Shown here piece after piece: positions 11,696 through 18,708 of a stretch of DNA of 51,276 nt. The DNA comes from Methylophaga pinxianii. GTDB taxonomy: Bacteria; Pseudomonadota; Gammaproteobacteria; Nitrosococcales; Methylophagaceae. Location of the stretch: NCBI RefSeq assembly GCF_020447225.1, contig NZ_JAJAEO010000168.1:1-51276 (forward strand). Reading direction: 5' to 3'. The notes under the pieces were generated by a model, which saw nothing but the letters and a program-made list of their open reading frames with translations, ran no database searches and had not been told where the DNA came from. Position 1 is the first letter of the stretch; the number at the start of each line of letters is the position of its first letter. A program made the translations under genes and the position numbers.

Positions 11696-12286
11696 ATGAC
11701 TTCAGAAATCTTAATAGATGCAGATCGTCTTCACATTTGTATTGGGAAGATCGTCGTTAAATTTCAGTTAATAGAAAATGTAATCGCAGAAGTTTTAGCC
11801 TCATTACTGAAAATGCGTGGATCTGAAGACATCCATCGCGTTACTGCCGCAATGAGTTATGCACAGAAACTGAATCTGATGTGCGATCTTTATGACGACA
11901 GGAAGAGTCCAGAATGGCCATCAATCGATCTTGAGAGCGTGCGTAATGCACTAATGTCAGCTGAGACATTCAGAAACTCAGTTGTGCATTCGCTTTGGTT
12001 TTTTGGAGGTGAGCAACGTCAATGGATGCGTGCAAAAGCTAATCTTCGTAACGGAGGCAAGCTAAAAATTGTTACTGGTCCAGCAAATATCGAAGCCCTT
12101 GAAGAAGCAGTCAGCTGCCTCAGCCTCATCAGCGATTGGTATCTCGGTCGTTCTGCTCAGCTAGCTGTCGCCACAAGCTCACTAAATCAGTTGTCCAAAG
12201 AGCTTAGCGTCCGTCAAAGTAAGGCCAAACAAGTGGTTCAAACCGTTCGCTGCACTCACTGGGACGGGCTAAAGCCCGCCCCTTAA
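11696..12286 (+). CDS. Cassette 4: HEPN-like protein
   Basis: 196 residues, all-helical by composition. The motif FRNSVVHSLW contains R93-x4-H98, the pattern of HEPN domains, which include many RNase toxins and defence nucleases. Upstream helices fit the fold (KFQLIENVIAEVLASLL, then AAMSYAQKLNLMCDLYDD). The final residues (from about 177) are encoded by attC 4, and the gene uses a stop inside that site. Whether it is a toxin, a phage-defence protein or an inactive HEPN cannot be told from sequence alone. No obvious MNT-type antitoxin partner is adjacent. Confidence 0.7.
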   Translation: MTSEILIDADRLHICIGKIVVKFQLIENVIAEVLASLLKMRGSEDIHRVTAAMSYAQKLNLMCDLYDDRKSPEWPSIDLESVRNALMSAETFRNSVVHSLWFFGGEQRQWMRAKANLRNGGKLKIVTGPANIEALEEAVSCLSLISDWYLGRSAQLAVATSSLNQLSKELSVRQSKAKQVVQTVRCTHWDGLKPAP

Positions 12287-12299
12287 CCAAACGTTATGT
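12224..12299 (+). repeat. attC site 4
   Basis: GCCAAAC (12224-12230) to GTTATGT (12293-12299), 76 bases. The arms AAGTGGTT and AACCAAAC pair, as do GACGGGCT and AGCCCGCC. It overlaps the end of cassette ORF 4. Confidence 0.85.
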
Positions 12300-12314
12300 G
12301 CAGAGTCTCAACGT

Positions 12315-13019
12315 ATGACTGAACAAGAAATACACCACAAGATGGTCGTCGGCAGCTTCATAAAAAACAAGCTGGAAGAATATGAGTACTTCCTAAGAAA
12401 AATCATAAAACTATGCGATCTAATTGATAAAAATTTCTTGGCCGGCATCAATCCTGTCAATACAAGCGATGAAGATATAAACTTCAACTTCAACGCTTTC
12501 GTCAATACCTTCCAATCACTTAAAGACTCTCTGGAAACAGCTACAAGTCAAAAAATCGCATGGTCGTACTTCGCAGATGTAAGGCACTCTACCTTTTTCA
12601 AGGAATGCAGGAATGCCATAACTCATGACGGCATGCAAATCATCAATGCCTACACGGATGGGAAGTACTACATCGCGAACAACATAGAGAGAATAGATAA
12701 CAAAGGAAGACTCATCAGCCTTGAAGCTCCGAAGCAGGATATTCTCACTCTGTGCCTAGAGTTTTCTACTGACCTGGTACTTGAGGTCGAGAGAATCGCT
12801 GATGAATACGGTCAAAGTATTCCGACCCAAAGCAATGTAAACAAAATAAAGTACATTGAACGATACATGAACAGTCCTTTTGTACCTGAATTTGCGCGCG
12901 AGCTATTCCAACAAAATCGTGAAATCATCGAGCAGCAATTGGCGGCACACGTTTTTAATCCGGTAGCAGACATAAAAAGGCAAACAGCGAGCATTAGCAG
13001 CCTATGTGCCCACACATAA
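12315..13019 (+). CDS. Cassette 5: HEPN-like protein
   Basis: 234 residues, helical. The ECRNAITHDG motif contains R99-x4-H104, the same HEPN active-site pattern as the preceding cassette, although the two proteins are otherwise dissimilar. The N-terminal 60 residues form a helical hairpin-like segment (FIKNKLEEYEYFLRKIIKLCDLI); the region after the motif contains short beta strands (GKYYIANNIERIDNKGRLI). The stop codon lies in the attC 5 core. Activity and partner unknown; the HEPN call rests on the motif plus helical context. Confidence 0.65.
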   Translation: MTEQEIHHKMVVGSFIKNKLEEYEYFLRKIIKLCDLIDKNFLAGINPVNTSDEDINFNFNAFVNTFQSLKDSLETATSQKIAWSYFADVRHSTFFKECRNAITHDGMQIINAYTDGKYYIANNIERIDNKGRLISLEAPKQDILTLCLEFSTDLVLEVERIADEYGQSIPTQSNVNKIKYIERYMNSPFVPEFARELFQQNREIIEQQLAAHVFNPVADIKRQTASISSLCAHT

Positions 13020-13102
13020 CAATGCGCTCAACTGGCGCTCACTTCGTTCGCTGGACAGCCAAAAGCTGCGCTTTTGTCTGCCCGTTAGCTTAATCGTTAC
13101 AG
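13014..13102 (+). repeat. attC site 5
   Basis: ACATAAC (13014-13020) to GTTACAG (13096-13102). An alternative end core GTTAGCT lies at 13084-13090, but the arm TAACAAT pairs better with ATCGTTA. The apex contains CTTCGTTCG. Confidence 0.75.
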
Positions 13103-13111
13103 GGCTAGATC

Positions 13112-13846
13112 ATGACCACGGAATTTCAAAAAAAACTAGCCTTAGACCAAGAGCTTTTTAATGCGGTGAGGCTTATCAAAGCAGGTCTTGGACAGCTTCA
13201 GACGCTCGATGCGGGCAATGATTTCTATCATTTACCGTTATTAACTTTGGCAAGTGGGTTCGAGCGGTTCATGAAGGTTACGTTTTGCTTCCGTTGGCTT
13301 GAGGCGCATGGCAGTTTTCCGACCAGCAAAGCTTTTCCATCCGGGCGAAACGAACATGACCTCAAATGCCTGCTCGAGAGAATTCGTACTGAATGCTTTT
13401 TAGATGATTACGTAGACAATATTCCTGGAGCAAAGGCAGACGTCGAATACTTAAATTCAAAGGAGCTTCTGTCATTTATTTCTGTGCTTAGCGACTTTGG
13501 GCAAGCGGCGCGGTATTACAATTTGGATGTGGCCGTTGGCCGGAATGTGCAAACGGAGGATCCGGACGCTGCGTGGCAACGGCTAGAGACTGAGATACTT
13601 TTGGCTCGCAAGGACCTAATGGATGAAATTACAAATAACTCTGTAAGCAATCGAGTCCATATAAAAATTAATAACGAGGTTGTTTCTCGACTTGAAAGGT
13701 TTGCGAGAGCGCTCGCCAGGCTCTATACGATAGGAAAAATTGGAGTAGAGGCGAGGAGATACCTAGGCTATATTAGCTATTTCCTTCATCTTTCAGATTC
13801 TGACCTTGGAACAAAAAAATATGAGCTATCGGGCAGCGCCCTGTAA
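13112..13846 (+). CDS. Cassette 6: hypothetical helical protein
   Basis: 244 residues, soluble, mostly helical. LLTLASGFERFMKVTFCFRWLEAHG followed by HDLKCLLERIRTECF resembles helices of HEPN-like proteins (an E-R pair then an H-D-L motif), but no R-x4-6-H motif is present. A further HEPN relation is therefore only a suggestion. A second segment, FGQAARYYNLDVAVG, follows. No signal peptide or membrane span. Function unknown. Confidence 0.7.
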   Translation: MTTEFQKKLALDQELFNAVRLIKAGLGQLQTLDAGNDFYHLPLLTLASGFERFMKVTFCFRWLEAHGSFPTSKAFPSGRNEHDLKCLLERIRTECFLDDYVDNIPGAKADVEYLNSKELLSFISVLSDFGQAARYYNLDVAVGRNVQTEDPDAAWQRLETEILLARKDLMDEITNNSVSNRVHIKINNEVVSRLERFARALARLYTIGKIGVEARRYLGYISYFLHLSDSDLGTKKYELSGSAL

Positions 13847-13917
13847 CAATAGGCTGCACAGTGACCGATTTTCCGCCGCTTCGCGGCTCCAAGCCGGCGC
13901 GTGAGCCGGCGTTATGG
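13841..13917 (+). repeat. attC site 6
   Basis: CTGTAAC (13841-13847) to GTTATGG (13911-13917), 77 bases. The strongly paired interior contains GCCGCTTCGCGGC and GCCGGCGCGTGAGCCGGC. Confidence 0.88.
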
Positions 13918-13935
13918 CCATAGACTGGAGATGAT

Positions 13936-14313
13936 ATGACATTCGAAGATTTGCGATCTGAAGTCCATGAAACATACATGAAATACTACGTTGCAGGATT
14001 TAAAGGAAACGATGTTTCTCTGATCGACAAAATGGTCCAGTATCCTATCGCCTACATTAAAAATGGTTCGGTGACCATGTGTGATTCGTACCCTATTGAT
14101 CCGAAAAGTCTAAAGGAGGAAAAGGGATGGGATCACTCTGTCGATTGGAAGTTTGAGGTAACAGCTGCAAATAATATTGAAGCCCATGCAGTTGCTTCTG
14201 CTGTCAGATGCAGAGCAGATGGCTCAAAAATTGAGAGTGTGCATGGGTTCTATGCTTTTACAAAAACAGATGATGGCTGGAAAATGTATGCTGTTGCGGA
14301 CGCTACCTTTTAA
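13936..14313 (+). CDS. Cassette 7: NTF2/SnoaL-like small protein
   Basis: 125 residues with the layout of an NTF2-like fold: an N-terminal helix (EDLRSEVHETYMKYYVAGFKGND), VQYPIAYIKNGSV, and C-terminal strands ending HGFYAFTKTDDGWKMYAVADA. Proteins of this fold range from enzymes to binding domains, so a specific function cannot be given. It is the last cassette of the array and sits just before attC 7. Confidence 0.72.
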   Translation: MTFEDLRSEVHETYMKYYVAGFKGNDVSLIDKMVQYPIAYIKNGSVTMCDSYPIDPKSLKEEKGWDHSVDWKFEVTAANNIEAHAVASAVRCRADGSKIESVHGFYAFTKTDDGWKMYAVADATF

Positions 14314-14390
14314 CCATAACAATTCGCAGAAGTACGCAGCTTGCAGCTGCTAGGCGTCTCTGATGGCCACCGCTGTGCTTCGCGTTATGC
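14314..14390 (+). repeat. attC site 7 (end of the array)
   Basis: CCATAAC (14314-14320) to GTTATGC (14384-14390), 77 bases, with the AATTCGCAG and GTGCTTCGC arms partly paired. Immediately right of it are a REP-like repeat and a transposase remnant, so the array is cut or capped here. Confidence 0.8.
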
Positions 14391-14391
14391 A

Positions 14392-14742
14392 TTAAGAGGT
14401 GGTCAGTGGCTGACCCCTTGATTCGTGCTTTCGTGGATCTAAGTCGGACCAGTCAACCAGGATGATTGGCTGTGTTTGTTGATGGATGATACGTAACGCC
14501 ATCCTCGAATAAATGGCCTGGATTTCAGCCTGTAAGTGAGGATTACGACATAAACGCATACTGCGTTTTATTTGATGTTTTTCGCTGGTTTGGCTGGTGA
14601 TATTGCGACCAATACCAGTGATAGATAATGGACTTCCCTGAAGCAAGCTGGTCAACGACGCCTGAAGACTGGCTCGTCTTACTTTGTGCATGGTGGGCGT
14701 GACATCGTTTAGGAATGTATTCACAATAGATTGAACTCGCAT
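14392..14742 (-). pseudogene. IS4-family transposase, N-terminal fragment
   Basis: About 116 codons. The first ~105 resemble the N-terminal part of IS10-like IS4-family transposases: the ITGIGRNI and HQIKRSMRLCRN stretches, then IILVDWSDL, which holds the first Asp of the DDE catalytic triad. The rest of the protein is missing. The frame runs into a REP-like repeat (14401-14423), which supplies the final residues GQPLT, and stops at 14392 against attC 7. It cannot be an active transposase. Confidence 0.78.
14401..14423. repeat. REP-like repeat, copy A
   Basis: GGTCAGTGGCTGACCCCTTG followed by ATT: the inverted pair GTCAG/CTGAC around TGG, with a CCCCTTGATT tail. Near-identical to the copies at 14852 and 14979. 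Confidence 0.75.
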
Positions 14743-14953
14743 GGCATTTCTGACCTGTTTTGTTGTGGTGATAGATCAGATCAGTTAGTGTCGTGCGAGT
14801 TCCTTTCAAAGCTTGCTTACTTTATTGTTTAGATTCATTTTTTCGTGGGGATTGGTCAGTGGCTGACCCCTTGATTTCGTTCAACACTAAGGCTTAAACA
14901 AATCAAGTGGGAAACGGCTTATCAAACAATGCAGAGGCGGGACATCTTGTTGT
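14743..14953. other. Non-coding remnant between transposase fragment and cyclase-like gene
   Basis: Presumably the 5' flank of the broken IS plus REP-like copy B. No complete gene. A clear terminal inverted repeat of the IS could not be identified by eye. Confidence 0.4.
14841..14880. repeat. REP-like repeat, copy B
   Basis: TTTCGTGGGGATT precedes the GGTCAGTGGCTGACCCCTTG core (from 14854), then ATTTCGT. The upstream TTTCGTGGGGAT is shared with copy C, so the repeat unit is about 35 bases. Confidence 0.78.
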
Positions 14954-15805
14954 TTAAGCTTTATTATTTTCGTGGGGATCGGTCAGTGGCTGACCACTTA
15001 ATATCATTTTAATAAAATCGCTTTGAATGGAATAATCGAAGAAGTCTAAGGAGTGTTTATATTTTGATTCAGTACCTTTTGGGATTCTCAAGCATGAAAG
15101 ATGATACCTAATAGAAGCCCGAAGAAACACCTCCACATTTTCTATGTTTCCAGCATCATTACTCTTACTATTAGTGATTAGAGTCACCTGTGAAAACAAT
15201 GCCGGCCAATTTGTAGACAAAACCCTAATGGTTTTCCCTGATTTTAATGGAACTTCATAATCGATATAATCATGTGATATGGGCATACCAAACACTGACA
15301 TACCATTTATTACGGAGTTAATTTTTAATGTACAACTTGGGGTAGTAATACAACCAAACCAGTCTGCTTCTTCAAACCACTCAGCTGAATCAGTTATCGC
15401 GGGCCCAATTAATGTATTTTCATCATGAAGAAAGTCACCAACAGAAATAGCTCCCCTAAGTAAAAAACCTTTGTGTATACCATTTACAATCATTCCATTG
15501 ATTAAGTGACTTATAACTGACAAGAGTTTAAGTATTTGATTAGGGTTTTCCTTACCTAGTATCTCCCAAGCAATTAAAATTGTGTCTCCAAAAGTTCTAA
15601 TGATAGGTGGGTTTTCCTCGTAGTATTCTTTTAATTCTTCACAACTTATAACGATTGAACTTAAAGCTACATTAGGTAAACCAAGTGTATTTTTAATAAA
15701 AGAAATGAATTTTTTGGCCTCTTCCACCGAATTATTTTTTACACCTAGTGCATCCATCAATACAACAATGCCGAATTCACTATTTATATTATCTCGTTTA
15801 TTCAA
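14954..15805 (-). CDS. Class III nucleotidyl cyclase-like protein
   Basis: 283 residues. The order of motifs matches a class III adenylate/guanylate cyclase homology domain: VVLMDALG with metal-site Asp18, RTFGDTILIAW with Asp74, LLRGAISVGDF (116-125), and GPAITDSAEWFEEADW (134-149). No transmembrane or receptor domain is attached. Whether it makes cAMP, cGMP or a pyrimidine cyclic nucleotide cannot be decided by eye. Class III cyclases of Pycsar phage-defence systems are one relevant comparison, but no effector gene is adjacent. Its last residues, SGQPLTDPHE, are encoded by REP-like copy C, so the original C-terminus was probably replaced. It is A+T-richer than the neighbouring core genes, consistent with transfer. 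Confidence 0.62.
   Translation of the reverse strand: MNKRDNINSEFGIVVLMDALGVKNNSVEEAKKFISFIKNTLGLPNVALSSIVISCEELKEYYEENPPIIRTFGDTILIAWEILGKENPNQILKLLSVISHLINGMIVNGIHKGFLLRGAISVGDFLHDENTLIGPAITDSAEWFEEADWFGCITTPSCTLKINSVINGMSVFGMPISHDYIDYEVPLKSGKTIRVLSTNWPALFSQVTLITNSKSNDAGNIENVEVFLRASIRYHLSCLRIPKGTESKYKHSLDFFDYSIQSDFIKMILSGQPLTDPHENNKA
14968..15000. repeat. REP-like repeat, copy C (within the 3' end of the cyclase-like gene)
   Basis: TTTCGTGGGGATC then GGTCAGTGGCTGACCACTTA. It differs from copy B at few positions and is read on the minus strand as the C-terminal codons of the gene ending at 14954. Confidence 0.75.
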
Positions 15806-16110
15806 AACAACCCTGCCAATTTTAATTAATTAGTTCAATAGCTTAAGTTATATACAGTGATTCCAAGTTGGTTCGGTAGAGTTTAATCTATACTTCACAA
15901 AACTCAAATTAATTAAAATTTAAATCAAGGTGAGAATCAAGGAGGCATCCAAATTGATTTAGTCTGATTACACTTACTCCTTTAAAACCAGGAAAAATGG
16001 ATTCAGGGTTGGAAATAGCTATTGGCAGGGGGCGAAACCAAAAGGGGCAGAGTATTTGGTTTTGAGATACTTTACCCCTTGATATCTTGAAAGCCGAGAA
16101 TAAAACAGAG
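15806..16110. other. A+T-rich intergenic region
   Basis: Contains the presumed promoter of the cyclase-like gene, repeated AATTAATT tracts (15820-15832 and around 15909), and a hairpin at 16042-16080. No supported gene. Confidence 0.4.
16042..16080. repeat. Hairpin related to the REP-like repeats
   Basis: AAGGGG-x-A-x-AGTAT pairs imperfectly with ATACT-x-T-x-CCCCTT across an 11-base loop. The outer AAGGGG/CCCCTT matches the tail of the REP-like copies. It could alternatively be a terminator of the small gene at 16111. Confidence 0.5.
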
Positions 16111-16197
16111 TTAAAAAATCAACGCAAAAAGGCCGATCACGACAAGCAATCCGATAATAAAAATAATACCTACTACACTGCCCAAGAATTTAAACAT
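16111..16197 (-). CDS. 28-residue hydrophobic membrane peptide
   Basis: Minus-strand frame from ATG 16197 with an AAGGAG Shine-Dalgarno about nine bases upstream. The product starts MFKFLGSVVG and is a single transmembrane helix (IIFIIGLLVVIGLFALIF), with one Lys near the N-terminus. Small single-span proteins like this are common in bacteria, usually unannotated. The overlapping + strand frame at 16087-16293 has neither a good ribosome site nor protein-like composition, so I prefer this one. Confidence 0.6.
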   Translation of the reverse strand: MFKFLGSVVGIIFIIGLLVVIGLFALIF

Positions 16198-16433
16198 GAT
16201 AATTTCTCCTTGTTGTTTTCAATGGATGTGAACCGATTTCTTCTGGCTCACTATCAATTCATACTTGCATGCTTCTCAAATAGTGAGCAATAACATCAGT
16301 TAACTTGTACCTTCCAAAACGAGTAAGTTCTACTTGGTTTTTACGGGCTATTTGGCGAGATGTAATCAAAAGAGAAATCATGGGGCAGCCAATTTGATTT
16401 AATTCCTTTTTGATTCCTCAAGCCAAACCAGCT
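16198..16433. other. Intergenic region with a degenerate REP half-site
   Basis: AAATCATGGGGCAGCC (16375-16390) resembles the reverse complement of the REP-like core (AAATCAAGGGGTCAGCC). No gene seen. Confidence 0.35.
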
Positions 16434-16847
16434 TCATGGTAATTCAGCATTAGACAATTCGGCACTGCCAATATAGACCACCAGCAGGCTTACGGGGTCG
16501 CTGCTGTTGTTAAAACCAAAATGCACCATATTCTGAGCCTCCATTAAAGCCTCGCCCTGCTTATAAGTGCGCACGCCGTGATCGCCATAATCCACTGAAA
16601 TTACCCCGGACAACACGTAGGCGAACATCGGGATCTGATGAATATGCGGTTTGCCAGCTTCACCCGGTGCCAGAGTAATGATATCTGAGGTAACCCGAGG
16701 TGTTCCGCTTGGGTAGACCAGCGGCTGGCCCAACACATCAACTTCGCTCTGTAACAAATTCTGACCTTTATAGGCCTGCTCATCTGCTATTGCATAGCTC
16801 GCAGTAGCCAACAATACTATCCCCAACCTGCCATTAAATCTCAGCAT
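16434..16847 (-). CDS. Exported cupin-domain protein
   Basis: 137 residues from ATG 16847, chosen because it gives a clean signal peptide (MLRFNGRLGIVLLATASYAIA, cleavage before DEQ). An upstream in-frame start at 16943 would place 32 extra residues before it. The mature part is a single cupin barrel: GEAGKPHIHQIPMFAYVLSG gives the first motif with two His, and QGEALMEAQNMVHFGFNN the second. Probably periplasmic; substrate unknown. It has no obvious operon partners. Confidence 0.8.
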   Translation of the reverse strand: MLRFNGRLGIVLLATASYAIADEQAYKGQNLLQSEVDVLGQPLVYPSGTPRVTSDIITLAPGEAGKPHIHQIPMFAYVLSGVISVDYGDHGVRTYKQGEALMEAQNMVHFGFNNSSDPVSLLVVYIGSAELSNAELP

Positions 16848-17128
16848 GCGAAACTCTCTACCTATTAATACAGAATATGGAAACCAGGGTTTGTTGATCT
16901 TTTCCATAGCCGCCGTTGTTGTCACTGAAAATACAGCAATCAAGGCGTGAGGAATACAGTTTGTGATAGACAGCGCTGTATATCAGCCTATCAGGACTTG
17001 CGAACACTTTTGGCGTTTTGTAGTCGTTCTAAATAAATAACGAGCAAAGCTTCCGTATCCTGTTCAAATCAAATGGGCCAAGTTCTGACTCTTTTGAATA
17101 TTCTTGTTATTTATAGTGGGGAGTATAT

Positions 17129-17473
17129 GTGATGAATGATATTGTTTCTAACGCTGAGTACACAGAAGAAGCATTTACTTTTCAACAAATTAGCGAATCG
17201 TCCGGTGACGTTTTACTAGAGTTTGGTGCCCCTTGGTGTGGACACTGTCTGGCGGCAAGTTCGGCGATAAACGAAGTCGTAAATGAACATTCCGAACTGC
17301 GACATCACAGAATCTATGATGGAAAAGGCAAACGACTGGGGCGTATGTTCAAGGTAAAGCTTTGGCCGACGTTAATATGGTTGCACGAGGGGAATGAAGT
17401 AGCTCGCCTCGTGAGGCCGTTACGTTCTGACGAGGTTCGTCAATTATTCTCTAAAATCAACCAAAGCGACTGA
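17129..17473 (+). CDS. Thioredoxin-fold protein
   Basis: About 114 residues, cytoplasmic (no signal). It has the active-site motif APWCGHC with Cys37 and Cys40, and the cis-Pro loop KLWPTLIWL. The CGHC motif is more like protein disulfide isomerases than bacterial thioredoxin (CGPC), which suggests a less reducing enzyme. The start is GTG 17129 or ATG 17132; GGGGAG lies 5-8 bases upstream. The TGA stop lies in a REP-like half-site at 17468. Confidence 0.85.
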   Translation: MMNDIVSNAEYTEEAFTFQQISESSGDVLLEFGAPWCGHCLAASSAINEVVNEHSELRHHRIYDGKGKRLGRMFKVKLWPTLIWLHEGNEVARLVRPLRSDEVRQLFSKINQSD

Positions 17474-17484
17474 CCCCTTAATTC
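17468..17484. repeat. REP-like half-site
   Basis: GACTGACCCCTTAATTC, matching the right half of the repeat at 14401. It lies between two convergent genes and contains the stop codon of the thioredoxin-fold gene. Confidence 0.5.
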
Positions 17485-17487
17485 TCT

Positions 17488-18333
17488 TTACTCCCTGATT
17501 CGTAAAAAGCTGGCAAAACGGGGCACGCCATTTTTTGTGAAACCATGGTATTTATAAGTGATGATACTGCCGATAGGTGGAGGGTTCGCGCGATCCGCGT
17601 CTGTGAACCCAGTGCCAATAGAAAACTCAATGTCTTGTTGATTCTTTACTCGCAGCGCGCCAAGCATGCCCGTGTATTTACCCTGACCGGGTAAATGCGC
17701 AAGGACTTCAGCTTCGTCATCAAAGTAAGGTTTTAACTTCAATACAGCATTGCTTCTGCTGGCGCGATGCTTTGCTGTTGCTAAATGCAGCATCAGACCT
17801 TCTGCACCATTTTCAACCAGCGTTTGCAAGTGTTCACTTAACGCATGGTTGGAGTCAAAACGTTGTTGCTTGACGGCCTGAATATGGTCAGCATTTATCT
17901 GTTCGACCAGGCTTGAATAGTTGTTATAGCGCTGTTCAAAAGGAAGGTCCGCATCAGGCATATCAAACACCATGTATTTAACTTCACGCCAAAGGTCATC
18001 GTCTGGCGTTTGGGTTCGTACAATACCGCTTAACGTGTCGAAATCCTGTCGCCGTGTCCATAGCTCACCATCAAGCCAAACCGCAGGAAGGGGAGCCGTA
18101 AACCATTCCGGCGCTGATATGGGGTTACCTTGCCTGGTGAGCAGTTTTTCGCCTGTCCAGATGGCACGCACTCCATCGTATTTTTCACTGACCAAATAGT
18201 TGCTAATGTCACTGACATTATCCTGGTCATAAAGGTTTGCCAGTTGTACCTGTGGTGGTGTCTCTGCCTGAACGGCGAAAACGTGAACGGTGAGATACAA
18301 AACCGCTAAACATAAAAGAATCCGTTTTGACAT
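17488..18333 (-). CDS. ATP-dependent DNA ligase with signal peptide (LigE type)
   Basis: 281 residues. Residues 1-23 are a signal peptide ending VQA, so the enzyme is probably periplasmic. The ligase motifs are in order: I, SEKYDGVRA with the AMP-linked Lys51; III, VWLDGELWTR; IV, EGLMLH; V, LKLKPY. The nucleotidyltransferase core is followed by a short OB domain (GMLGALRV, then GTGFTD). This minimal architecture is the LigE group, thought to act on extracellular or incoming DNA, for example during uptake. The essential replicative NAD-ligase is not in the window. Confidence 0.9.
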   Translation of the reverse strand: MSKRILLCLAVLYLTVHVFAVQAETPPQVQLANLYDQDNVSDISNYLVSEKYDGVRAIWTGEKLLTRQGNPISAPEWFTAPLPAVWLDGELWTRRQDFDTLSGIVRTQTPDDDLWREVKYMVFDMPDADLPFEQRYNNYSSLVEQINADHIQAVKQQRFDSNHALSEHLQTLVENGAEGLMLHLATAKHRASRSNAVLKLKPYFDDEAEVLAHLPGQGKYTGMLGALRVKNQQDIEFSIGTGFTDADRANPPPIGSIITYKYHGFTKNGVPRFASFLRIRE

Positions 18334-18708
18334 AAATGCATCCTTGCTTGTCAGTTGTTGTGGTTAACACTGGTTCAATAATAATCGGGTAAGAGGGCTC
18401 AATTCCGCAAATTATGTCGCATATTGAGTCCTTTCATCGCTGATAAATATGCGTGTGAACATGCTATGCAAAGATTAGGACTGATCATAAAGGCGCCTGG
18501 TAACCAAATTGAAAGCACCGCGAGATGGCGAAGAGTTTGATTTCAAATTTGATGGGTGACCACTACTATGACAAGGCAATCAGCCTTAATATGTTCGAAC
18601 GTTGTATTTCATAACACTTCTCTAAAAAGCGCGGCATAATATTACACACCAGTATCTGGGCCGGGCTCTGCCCCATAAATCATCACGCTTTAACCATTGG
18701 AACATCGA
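18334..18708. other. Divergent intergenic region
   Basis: Must hold the promoters of the DNA ligase (minus) and the transglycosylase (plus). I see no gene, tRNA or strong hairpin; GGCCGGGCTCTGCCCC near 18658 is a weak palindrome. Confidence 0.4.

Larger units (their letters stand above)
9845..14390 (+). mobile_element. Integron gene-cassette array without integrase in view (CALIN-like)
   Basis: Seven ORFs on one strand, each ending in or just before a 57-89-base imperfect palindrome that begins with a xxxTAAC-type core and ends with a GTTRRRY-type core. These are attC recombination sites. The first cassette begins at a GTTAGAG core (9844-9850), and the last attC ends at 14390, directly against a REP-like repeat and a broken transposase. 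No intI gene is present anywhere in the window. Clusters of attC sites lacking an integrase are a known class. The cassette products are mostly unknown proteins, as is usual. GTTRRRY is a short core, so the call rests on the repeated ORF-palindrome-ORF pattern and complementary arms. Confidence 0.88.

Noticed and set aside
12224-12286. The last residues of cassette 4 as a functional domain
   Set aside because: They are encoded by the attC palindrome, and similar tails occur whenever a stop lies inside such a site.
9845-14390. CRISPR array
   Set aside because: The repeats are long, non-identical imperfect palindromes between ORFs, as for attC sites; there are no short regular direct repeats and no cas genes.
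16087-16293. 68-codon frame on the + strand
   Set aside because: No ribosome site, unusual composition, and it is the antisense shadow of the small membrane peptide on the minus strand.
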